From NCBI GenBank assembly GCA_030646595.1, contig JAUSKS010000018.1, forward strand, positions 1-13,791: a DNA stretch of 13,791 nucleotides. Reading direction: 5' to 3'. Positions within the stretch are counted from its first letter, which is position 1; each line of letters starts with the position of its first letter. The notes under the pieces were generated by a model. That model did no database searches. It saw only the letters and a program-made list of their open reading frames with translations, and was not told the DNA's origin. The DNA is from Gallionellaceae bacterium. Lineage in GTDB: Bacteria > Pseudomonadota > Gammaproteobacteria > Burkholderiales > Gallionellaceae. Positions 1 through 6,630 of this stretch are shown here, piece after piece. A program made the position numbers and the translations under genes.

Positions 1-1
1 C

Positions 2-634
2 AAACCCTTGTTGCCAGCGGGTGGCAAGCCGCTGATCGTGTGGCATATTGAAAATCTGGCGCGCGCGGGTATACGCGACATTGTCATTAATCACGCACAC
101 CTTGGCCAGCAAATTGCAGCGGCGCTCGGCGACGGTCACCAGTTCAAGGTATGCATTACTTACTCTCCCGAAAATCCCGCGCTGGAAACAGCCGGTGGCA
201 TTGCCAACGCGCTGCCGTTGCTGGGTGATGCACCTTTTGCAGTAATCAATAGCGATATTTATTGTGCTTATGATTTTGCGCAGCTTTCTGTGCATGCTGC
301 GACGCTAGCCCAAAGTGGCGATGCCGCGCATTTGGTGCTGGTAAATAATCCAGCCCATCATCCCGACGGTGATTTCAATTTGCACAAGGGCAGGGTAACT
401 GACCACCTACCCAAACTTACTTTCAGCGGCATCGGTATTTATCAGCCCGGTTTATTTACCAGCATTGCCCGTGGCAGCAGCGCGCCGCTGGCACCCTTGC
501 TGCGCGCGCAGATGGCGCATAACAAGGTCAGCGGGGAGCTTTATAACGGACGCTGGGTAGATGTGGGAACGCCCTTGCGTCTGGAACAACTCGACAAGGA
601 ATTGCGCCAGCCGCACAATACTGGTCATGTTTAA
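2..634 (+). CDS. murU: N-acetylmuramate alpha-1-phosphate uridylyltransferase MurU, 5'-truncated by window edge
   Basis: MurU transfers UMP to MurNAc-1-phosphate, giving UDP-MurNAc in the cytoplasmic peptidoglycan-recycling route that bypasses de novo, fosfomycin-sensitive synthesis; its usual partner is the kinase AmgK. The visible frame opens at base 2 with KPLLPAGGKPLIVWHIENL, the typical stretch just after the nucleotide-binding loop of sugar-phosphate nucleotidyltransferases. The N-terminal GxGxRxxP-like loop therefore lies outside the window. The TTG at base 8 is not a start. Further family marks are ETAGGIANALP, INSDIYCAYDF (the metal-binding D after the sheet), the FSGIGIY segment and a C-terminal WVDVGTPLRLEQL. 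About 211 residues remain of a family usually near 220-230, so only the extreme N-terminus is missing. The 3' end overlaps pepP by 8 bases. Nucleotidyltransferase is certain; the MurU assignment is strong but by similarity. Confidence 0.85.
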   Translation, partial: KPLLPAGGKPLIVWHIENLARAGIRDIVINHAHLGQQIAAALGDGHQFKVCITYSPENPALETAGGIANALPLLGDAPFAVINSDIYCAYDFAQLSVHAATLAQSGDAAHLVLVNNPAHHPDGDFNLHKGRVTDHLPKLTFSGIGIYQPGLFTSIARGSSAPLAPLLRAQMAHNKVSGELYNGRWVDVGTPLRLEQLDKELRQPHNTGHV

Positions 635-1931
635 TTCTTCTCTATACCGTAACCGCCGTCAGCGCCTCATCACGCTGATGCAGCGTGGCATTGCCGTCAT
701 CCCTACCGCACCGGAAGTATTGCGCAATGGGGATGCACATTATCCTTACCGTTTCGACAGCCACTTCCATTATCTCACCGGCTTCGACGAACCTGAAGCA
801 GTGCTGGTGCTGGTTGCAGGCGCACCCGCGCAGTCCATTTTATTCTGCCGCGAGAAAGATATGGAGCGCGAAATATGGGATGGCTTTCGCTATGGGCCAG
901 CGGCTGCGCGCGAAAAATTCGGCTTCGATGCCGCCTTTCCCATTGCCGAGCTGGACGATAAACTCACCGAGCTGATGGGCAATCAGCCCGCCTTATTTCA
1001 CCCGCTCGGTAAACATGCGGTGTGGGATGACCGTATCCTGGCATTGCGCGCACGGGTGCAAGCCCAGGTGCGCAGCGGTATCACGGCACCAAACGAGATC
1101 CATGATGTGCGCACCTTGCTGGATGAGATGCGTTTGATCAAAGACAAGGATGAGCTCGCTACCCTGCGCCGCGCTGCCGCCATTTCCACCGCCGCACATC
1201 AGCGCGCCATGCGTGCTACCCGCCCTGGCAAAATGGAATATGAAATCGAGGCCGAGTTGCTGCACGAATTTCGCAGCCAGGGCGCACAAGCCCCGGCTTA
1301 CACTTCCATCGTCGCCGGTGGTGCCAATGCCTGCGTGCTACATTACATCAGCAACAACACCCAACTCAAGGATGGCGATTTATTGCTGATAGATGCGGCC
1401 TGTGAAATGGACGGCTATGCCACCGACATCACACGCACTTTCCCCATCAATGGAAAATTCAGCGCCGCGCAAAAAGATGTGTATGAAATCGTGCTGGCCG
1501 CGCAAGCCACTGCCATTGCCGCCGCGCGTCCCGGTGCACATTGGAATGAACCGCATGATGCTGCGGTGCGTGTGTTGGTGCAGGGATTGATAGACCTCAA
1601 GCTGTGCCACGGCAGCGTGGATGCGGTGCTGGAAAGCGGTAGCTATAAACGCTTTTATATGCACCGCACCGGCCATTGGTTGGGCATGGATGTGCATGAT
1701 GTCGGCAACTACAAACTGGAAGGCAACTGGCGGCTGTTGCAACCCGGCATGGTGCTCACGGTAGAGCCGGGCTGCTATATCCGCCCGGCAGACGATGTGC
1801 CGTCCGCATTCTGGAACATTGGTATACGCATCGAAGATGATGTGGCTATCACCACGCAAGGCTGCGAAGTGCTGACTGAGGCTGCGCCCAAAACAGTGGC
1901 GGCGATTGAAGCGTTGATGCAGCGGCCATGA
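627..1931 (+). CDS. pepP: Xaa-Pro aminopeptidase (aminopeptidase P), M24 family
   Basis: Removes N-terminal residues preceding proline; a cytoplasmic di-manganese pita-bread metallopeptidase. I chose ATG 627 because the protein then begins MFNSSLYRNRRQRL and runs 434 residues, close to E. coli PepP (441). An upstream in-frame start would add 22 residues read from murU's other frame. Residues 1-170 form the AMP_N domain (DSHFHYLTGFDEPEAVLVL), and the catalytic half follows. The five metal ligands are all visible: D256 (LLIDAA), D267 (ATDITR), H350 (RTGHWLGMDVHD), E380 (TVEPGCY) and E403 (IRIEDDV). The gene starts inside murU, 8 bases before that gene's stop, which implies translational coupling. 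Its own TGA overlaps an ATG at 1928. In many proteobacteria ubiH follows directly; here 2.5 kb of other DNA intervenes. Confidence 0.95.
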   Translation: MFNSSLYRNRRQRLITLMQRGIAVIPTAPEVLRNGDAHYPYRFDSHFHYLTGFDEPEAVLVLVAGAPAQSILFCREKDMEREIWDGFRYGPAAAREKFGFDAAFPIAELDDKLTELMGNQPALFHPLGKHAVWDDRILALRARVQAQVRSGITAPNEIHDVRTLLDEMRLIKDKDELATLRRAAAISTAAHQRAMRATRPGKMEYEIEAELLHEFRSQGAQAPAYTSIVAGGANACVLHYISNNTQLKDGDLLLIDAACEMDGYATDITRTFPINGKFSAAQKDVYEIVLAAQATAIAAARPGAHWNEPHDAAVRVLVQGLIDLKLCHGSVDAVLESGSYKRFYMHRTGHWLGMDVHDVGNYKLEGNWRLLQPGMVLTVEPGCYIRPADDVPSAFWNIGIRIEDDVAITTQGCEVLTEAAPKTVAAIEALMQRP

Positions 1932-2002
1932 ACTCGGACAGCAACAAAATAAATAAGGGCAGTGTCTCCTTATTATCAGCTGGAGTTACAATGCGATTAT
2001 GA
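1928..2002 (+). CDS. possible 24-codon ORF linking pepP to the methyltransferase
   Basis: A short frame starts at ATG 1928, overlapping the pepP stop as ATGA. It runs 24 codons (MNSDSNKINKGSVSLLSAGV... ending TMRL) and stops at TGA 2000-2002, which in turn overlaps the methyltransferase ATG at 1999. Both joints are the ATGA arrangement typical of translational coupling. I recognise no family. It may be a coupling leader, the relic of the original downstream gene start (ancestrally perhaps ubiH), or chance. No good Shine-Dalgarno precedes it beyond whatever pepP termination supplies. Confidence 0.25.
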   Translation: MNSDSNKINKGSVSLLSAGVTMRL

Positions 2003-3171
2003 ATCAGCTTCTAATACCTTGGTCGGATAAACTGGCGCGGAATGAGTCGAAATTCCCGCCGCCATTGCGAAAGCAAGCTGCCCGAAATAACACCCCTGAA
2101 AAATTCTTGGAGTTTTTTGCAGGTAGCGGGTTAGTTGCGCAGGGTTTGAATGGTTATTTTCGACCTGCATGGGCTAATGATATTTGTGCAAAGAAGGCGG
2201 CGGTTTACACTGCTAATCATGGCGCTGAACATTTTTATCTGGGATCGGTTTCGAATCTTAATGGTGCAGACCTTCCACAAGCGCCGCTTGCTTGGGCTTC
2301 ATTTCCCTGCCAAGACCTTTCGTTGGCAGGTCTCACTGAAGGGATACATGCGGCTCGAAGCGGGATGGTGTGGGAATGGCTGCGCATCATTGATGAAATG
2401 CCCTCTCGTCCTCCTGTTCTTGTCGCGGAAAATGTTGCAGGTTTGGTGTCGGCGGCAGGCGGCAATCATTATCGGGCGTTGCATCAAGCCTTGGTGGGGC
2501 GTGGGTATAGGGTAGGCACTATGCTGATTGACGCAGCGAGATGGGTGCCCCAATCGCGCCAACGAGTTTTTGTTGTTGCCATCAGCAAGGAATTTGATAT
2601 TCCTCCAGAACTCGTCAGCCAATCACCTAACTGGCTTCACCCAGAAACTATTTGCAAGGCTGCGGATGGACTGGAGGCTTGGGTTTGGTGGTCTATGCCG
2701 GAACCCACTTTGCGCAAACAAAATCTTTCCGATGTGATCGAATGGGACGCGCCATTTTCCGCTCCCGCAACAGAGGCACGCAACTTGGAATTAATCTCTT
2801 CGCGTCACCGGAAAATTCTCGATCAGTTGCCGGATGTAAAACCATTTGCAGCGCCTGGCTATAAGCGGACTCGTGGCGGCAAGCAAGTTCTTGAGCTTCG
2901 TTTTGACAATTTATCTGGTTGCCTGAGAACGCCAGAAGGCGGCAGCAGCCGACAAGTTATTGTGATCAAAAAAAATGGTCAGTTGCATAGCCGTTTATTG
3001 ACCGTGCGCGAAGCAGCGCGTCTCATGGGTGTACCGGACACTTACGTAATACCGGGGAGTTACAACGATGGTTACAAAGCCATGGGCGATGCCGTTGCTG
3101 TTCCAGTTGCAGCGTGGCTTGCGAAAAACTTACTCTCCCCTCTTGTGAAAGCCACACATGACGAAAGATGA
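1999..3171 (+). CDS. DNA (cytosine-5-)-methyltransferase of a type II restriction-modification system
   Basis: Transfers a methyl group from S-adenosylmethionine to C5 of cytosine in a specific DNA site, protecting host DNA from a partner endonuclease. The 390 residues carry the standard motif order: motif I EFFAGSG (about 38-44, SAM binding), motif IV FPCQDLSLAG with catalytic Cys104, motif VI AENVAG (E144-N-V), motif VIII QSRQRVF (185-191), a target-recognition region (about 200-290), motif IX RLLTVREAARLMG, and motif X GDAVAVPVA (about 363-371). All key residues are present, so it should be active. Recognition site cannot be read from sequence. GGAG at 1982-1985 lies 13 bases before the ATG, rather far. 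A TACAAT at 1987-1992 would place transcription start about at the ATG, so a leaderless message is possible. The gene overlaps the next by 14 bases. Confidence 0.93.
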   Translation: MNQLLIPWSDKLARNESKFPPPLRKQAARNNTPEKFLEFFAGSGLVAQGLNGYFRPAWANDICAKKAAVYTANHGAEHFYLGSVSNLNGADLPQAPLAWASFPCQDLSLAGLTEGIHAARSGMVWEWLRIIDEMPSRPPVLVAENVAGLVSAAGGNHYRALHQALVGRGYRVGTMLIDAARWVPQSRQRVFVVAISKEFDIPPELVSQSPNWLHPETICKAADGLEAWVWWSMPEPTLRKQNLSDVIEWDAPFSAPATEARNLELISSRHRKILDQLPDVKPFAAPGYKRTRGGKQVLELRFDNLSGCLRTPEGGSSRQVIVIKKNGQLHSRLLTVREAARLMGVPDTYVIPGSYNDGYKAMGDAVAVPVAAWLAKNLLSPLVKATHDER

Positions 3172-4090
3172 AATTGCGCAGAAGCTGTCGGCTTTCCGTG
3201 ATGAAAACAAGATAAATGGCAAAGGCGCGTTGGCAGTTGTTATCCATATCAGCCGCTATGCAAAGGAAAATGGTTTGCCGCTTGATGCTGATGCGCTTAT
3301 TACGGAAGGTTCTGGCCAAGTGCTCGGACTCGGCAAAGGCGCTGTGCAGCGCATTCTTAATGATTACGCGATTACTCTAATTCTTGCGGAGGAGGGTGGC
3401 CGTACGAGCCGTGGCAGCATCGGTATCATGCGCACGTATGTTGCCTTTCTGAATGGACTTCACATTAAAACTTCAGTTCTTGAAGAAATTGAAGCATGGT
3501 GGATTGAACGTATCAGAGAACATTTTTCAGCTAAACCGTTCCGGTTGCGTTTCGATTCAGCCAAAAGTTTGCAGTTCATCATTCAAGACTTGCTGGTGCA
3601 GGCAAAAAAACGCCAGCAGGAATCGAGTGGCACGATGTACCAGGGTGCCGTGTTGCAACATCTTGTTGGTGCCAAGCTTGAATTGGCCATGCCGAAAATA
3701 CAAATTTCCCATCACGGCTCTTCAGTGGCAGATGCTGTCGGTGATCGTGCCGGTGACTTTGTAATTGATGACAGCATCATCCACATTACAACCTCGCCGG
3801 GTGAGGCGGTCATTCAAAAATGTCAGCGCAACATTGAGGCTGGTACCAAGCCGATTATACTGACCATTGCTGATGGTGTGTCTGTGGCAAATGGGCTTGC
3901 CAGAAACGCCGGATTGATTGGACGCATTGACATCATGGACGCCGAACAATTTTTGGCGGCCAATCTTCACGAACTTGCCTTTTTCAAGACTTCAGAACGC
4001 CTCACAACGCTGGAGAAACTGGTCGAGACATACAATCGGATTGTTTCGGAAAATGAAACTGATCCGAGCTTGCGTATCGAGATAGGCTGA
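3158..4090 (+). CDS. DUF4928 family protein, probable restriction endonuclease partner
   Basis: A 310-residue protein starting 14 bases inside the methyltransferase gene, so the two are almost certainly co-expressed. It resembles DUF4928, a family I know as a companion of C5-cytosine methyltransferases; a restriction role is inferred from that pairing and not proven. The N-terminal half (1-150) is helical, with GKGALAVVIHISR and a segment LGLGKGAVQRILNDY. The C-terminal half (about 155-270) looks like an alpha/beta nuclease-type core: MYQGAVLQHLVGAKLE, then GDRAGDFVIDDSIIHIT (D196, D200, D204, D205, H209) and SPGEAVIQKCQRNIEAG, then a strand KPIILTIADG. An exact PD-(D/E)xK triad is not obvious: the strand after D200 ends in HIT rather than ExK, and E216/K221 are alternative candidates. 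No membrane segments or signal peptide. Length is ordinary for a type II enzyme. Confidence 0.7.
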   Translation: MTKDEIAQKLSAFRDENKINGKGALAVVIHISRYAKENGLPLDADALITEGSGQVLGLGKGAVQRILNDYAITLILAEEGGRTSRGSIGIMRTYVAFLNGLHIKTSVLEEIEAWWIERIREHFSAKPFRLRFDSAKSLQFIIQDLLVQAKKRQQESSGTMYQGAVLQHLVGAKLELAMPKIQISHHGSSVADAVGDRAGDFVIDDSIIHITTSPGEAVIQKCQRNIEAGTKPIILTIADGVSVANGLARNAGLIGRIDIMDAEQFLAANLHELAFFKTSERLTTLEKLVETYNRIVSENETDPSLRIEIG

Positions 4091-4113
4091 GACCTGAATC
4101 CATCGCAAATTAA

Positions 4114-4260
4114 AGGAGCCGCAATAGTTTTGCATTAAATGGAAATCGTGAGTTCATTGGAACAAAACACAGCAGGCGCATCGTCATCAGCGCCGGGCCG
4201 GGTAAAGGGACTTTCGCCAAGCAAAAAATCGAAACTCTGTTATTGTTAGGTACGGCATGA
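4114..4260 (+). pseudogene. possible 3' remnant of an unidentified gene
   Basis: After a stop at 4111-4113 this frame stays open for 48 codons without any ATG, GTG or TTG early in it. It ends LLLLGTA at TGA 4258-4260, overlapping the ATG of the next remnant as ATGA. The composition looks protein-like (RRIVISAGPGKGTFAKQKIE), and the coupled stop/start suggests the tail of a gene that once preceded the DUF1016 gene in an operon. I recognise no family. An AAGGAG at 4113-4118 has no useful start at normal distance. An alternative frame (ATG 4139 to TAG, 36 codons) is equally unconvincing. Confidence 0.2.
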
Positions 4261-4455
4261 ACACCGACAAACCAAGCCTTGCGCCGCATTATCCATCCCT
4301 GCTGACCGACATCAAGCAGCGCATCCAGTCCGCGCAAACGCGGGCGATGCTGGCGGTGAATGCAGAGCTGATCCGCTTGTATTGGGCGATCGGAACTGGC
4401 GTCCAGCCTGCCAAGCATCGAGCAGATTGAACGTGAGCTGGGAGAAGAAGCATGA
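4257..4455 (+). pseudogene. internally deleted DUF1016/YhcG-type PDDEXK nuclease remnant
   Basis: ATG 4257 opens a frame whose first 46 codons read like the DUF1016 N-terminal domain: TDIKQRIQSAQTRAML, then ELIRLYWAIG. It then turns to unrelated residues and stops at 4428-4430. From about 4393 a different frame (+1) reads ELASSLPSIEQIERELGEEA and stops at TGA 4453-4455, which resembles the extreme C-terminus of the same family. The simplest reading is one gene of about 350 codons that lost its middle, including the whole nuclease domain, with the join near 4391-4393 also shifting frame. Family members often sit with type I restriction-modification genes. The end overlaps ATG 4452, which opens 9 codons (MSTTFTEKT) and stops at 4479-4481, possibly the first codons of the next gene of the lost operon. 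The product cannot be functional. Confidence 0.65.
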
Positions 4456-4477
4456 GCACGACATTTACAGAAAAAAC

Positions 4478-5647
4478 ATGAGTACTCTTGATATTCAATA
4501 CGCTTGCGACATCGCCATCATCGGCGGTGGCCCGGTTGGAGCAGCATTGGCGCTGGCCTTGCGCGATAGCGGTTTGCATACTCAGTTGCTGGAAGCGCGC
4601 GCGGCCAAACATGTGGCCGACCCACGCGCGCTGGCCCTGTCGTACGGTAGCCGCTTGCTTCTGCAACGCCTGGGCGTGTGGGAAAAACTGACGCCTGTTT
4701 CACCTATCAAATTCATTCACGTCTCGCAAAAAAATTCTTTTGGCCGCGCCATGTTGTGTGCCGACGAACTTAATGTCCCCGAACTTGGCTATGTATTGCC
4801 TTATCCTGCATTGCAAACCGCATTACAGAACGCCATGCAGAGCAGCCCACTCGATTTTATAAATGACGCGCAGGTTAGCGAGCTGCATAGCACAGCAGAA
4901 GGTGCCACGATTATTTACCAGCATGCGGCACAGCAACACACTTTGCATGCTCGGCTGGCAGTGGTGGCTGACGGCGGCAAACTGCTGGAAGCAGCTTACC
5001 CGCCTGAGATACGCGATTATGGCCAGAGCGCTGTCATCAGCCATGTCACTTGCACACAGCCTAAACCGGATACGGCTTTCGAGCGCTTTACTGCGCAAGG
5101 GCCGGTGGCACTGCTGCCCTATCATGATGGGTATGAGCTGGTGTGGACAGTGGAACATGCCGCCGCGCAGGAAATGCTGCAATGGAGCGATGCGGTTTTT
5201 CTGGCGCAACTGCATCAACATTTCGGCGACAGGGTGGGCGAATTTTTAACGCTGGGGAAACGTGCATGTTTTCCTTTACGGCTCAAGTGCGCGTCTGACA
5301 TCACCTTGCCGCATACCGTATTGCTGGGTAATGCTGCGCAAACCTTGCATCCGGTTGCTGGCCAGGGTTTCAATATGGGATTGCGCGATGCGTGTGAGCT
5401 GGCGCAGGAGATTATTAAAGGTACAGCGCAGGGAATAGGTGACGAGACCATGCTGGCTGCTTATCGTCAACGGCGCTGGCTGGATCGCAACGCTGGTATT
5501 CGCTTTACTGACGGACTGGCGCGCCTGTTCACCAAAAACCTGCCGCTGCTGGATAGTGCGCGAGGTGCTGCGCTTTCCCTAGTGGATTGTTTGCCGGGAG
5601 CAAAAAAATTTGTAGCGAAACGCATGATGTTCGGTGCTAACGGTTAA
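4478..5647 (+). CDS. ubiH: 2-octaprenyl-6-methoxyphenol hydroxylase, FAD-dependent
   Basis: UbiH hydroxylates the C1 position of the aromatic ring in aerobic ubiquinone biosynthesis; it is a FAD monooxygenase working in the Ubi complex at the inner membrane face. The 389 residues begin with the dinucleotide-binding fold CDIAIIGGGPVGAALALALRD (about 10-30), followed by DPRALALSYGSRLLLQRLGVW, a stretch typical of UbiH rather than UbiI or UbiF. The second FAD motif LLGNAAQTLHPVAGQGFNMG lies near residues 282-301, with GN in place of the commoner GD, as usual for UbiH. I chose ATG 4478; the frame is open upstream but those codons come from the DUF1016 debris. The original upstream neighbour was probably pepP. 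The stop shares one base with the next gene's ATG (TAATG). Confidence 0.92.
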   Translation: MSTLDIQYACDIAIIGGGPVGAALALALRDSGLHTQLLEARAAKHVADPRALALSYGSRLLLQRLGVWEKLTPVSPIKFIHVSQKNSFGRAMLCADELNVPELGYVLPYPALQTALQNAMQSSPLDFINDAQVSELHSTAEGATIIYQHAAQQHTLHARLAVVADGGKLLEAAYPPEIRDYGQSAVISHVTCTQPKPDTAFERFTAQGPVALLPYHDGYELVWTVEHAAAQEMLQWSDAVFLAQLHQHFGDRVGEFLTLGKRACFPLRLKCASDITLPHTVLLGNAAQTLHPVAGQGFNMGLRDACELAQEIIKGTAQGIGDETMLAAYRQRRWLDRNAGIRFTDGLARLFTKNLPLLDSARGAALSLVDCLPGAKKFVAKRMMFGANG

Positions 5648-6558
5648 TGACGCAAACAAAAAAATTAGCTATTCTGTTTGCCGATGTCAGCGGCAGCACT
5701 GCACTGTATGAAAACCTGGGTGACAAGCGCGCGTTGCATCTGGTAGCCAGATGTCTGGCTATCTTGAGTGACAGCATGACCACTTATCACGGCACATTGA
5801 TCAAAACCCTGGGCGATGAAATCATGTGTACTTTTCCCAGCGCCGAAACCGCATTCCGCGCCTCCATCAAAATGCAACTGGCATTACAGGCAGACAATAA
5901 AAATAGCGAGCATCCTCTTTATATACGCATCGGGTTTCATTACGGTGATGTCATTTGTGATGACAACGACATTTATGGTGACACGGTCAATATTGCAGCA
6001 CGGGTTGCCTCAATGACGCGCGCCAGCCAGATTATGGCAACCAGGGCTGCAGTAGATATGCTGCCGCCCGTGCTGCACGACAAAGTACGCCAGATAGTAC
6101 GCGCAGAACTCATCGCTAAACAGGATCAACTGGACATCTTCCAGGTTACTTGGGCACAAGATGATATGCAGAGCACCCGTATAGGCATCCCGGCTTATCG
6201 CAAGCCTCATGCAAATAATGCGCAAATGACCTTGAGTTACCGTGATCAATCATGCGTACTGAATGAGCACAATGCCAGCCTGTTCATGGGGCGGGGCGAA
6301 AATTGCGAACTGACCATCATCAGCAATTTTGCCTCTCGTCAGCATGCGCGCATGGAATTCCGCAATGGCAATTTCATCCTGACGGATAACAGCACCAATG
6401 GGACTTACATCCGTTTTGAAAATAATCAGAGCGTGCACATAAATCATGCCGAGGCGATGTTGAGTGGTGTTGGCACCATCAGTCTGGGCCAGCCGTATGC
6501 GGAACACCCCACCGAACTGATAGACTTCACCATTTCATCTAGCTCCGATACGCCTTAA
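5647..6558 (+). CDS. class III adenylate/guanylate cyclase with C-terminal FHA domain (first paralogue)
   Basis: A 303-residue soluble protein without signal peptide or membrane helix. Residues 6-140 form a class III cyclase catalytic domain that makes cAMP or cGMP. The two metal-binding aspartates are D13 (FADVSGST) and D57 (LGDE). K53 and D108 (NDIYGD) are the usual adenine-selecting pair, favouring ATP, and N115/R119 (VNIAARV) are the transition-state residues. All are present. Residues about 205-285 form an FHA domain (phosphothreonine reader): G215-R216, S230-R-x-H233 and N251-G-T253. A cyclase with an FHA tail suggests that Thr phosphorylation recruits or controls it. It starts one base inside ubiH's stop and is followed after 72 bases by a close paralogue. 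Confidence 0.9.
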   Translation: MTQTKKLAILFADVSGSTALYENLGDKRALHLVARCLAILSDSMTTYHGTLIKTLGDEIMCTFPSAETAFRASIKMQLALQADNKNSEHPLYIRIGFHYGDVICDDNDIYGDTVNIAARVASMTRASQIMATRAAVDMLPPVLHDKVRQIVRAELIAKQDQLDIFQVTWAQDDMQSTRIGIPAYRKPHANNAQMTLSYRDQSCVLNEHNASLFMGRGENCELTIISNFASRQHARMEFRNGNFILTDNSTNGTYIRFENNQSVHINHAEAMLSGVGTISLGQPYAEHPTELIDFTISSSSDTP

Positions 6559-6630
6559 ACATGCGCTGGCTCAGTGGCATTTGACGGACTCATCCGGCAT
6601 GCAGCACAATGGCGCGGGAGACAAATAGCA

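Noticed and set aside
8..10. TTG as the start of the murU frame
   Set aside because: The two codons before it (K, P) continue the conserved KPLLPAGGKP stretch, so the gene extends beyond the window edge.
561..626. Longer N-terminus for PepP
   Set aside because: The added 22 residues are murU read in another frame; family alignment begins at ATG 627.
1380..1859. 159-codon minus-strand frame inside pepP
   Set aside because: Antisense shadow of the conserved metallopeptidase domain.
4382..4477. Longer N-terminus for UbiH
   Set aside because: The extra 32 residues come from DUF1016 debris and do not resemble UbiH; the FAD fold starts at residue 11 from ATG 4478.
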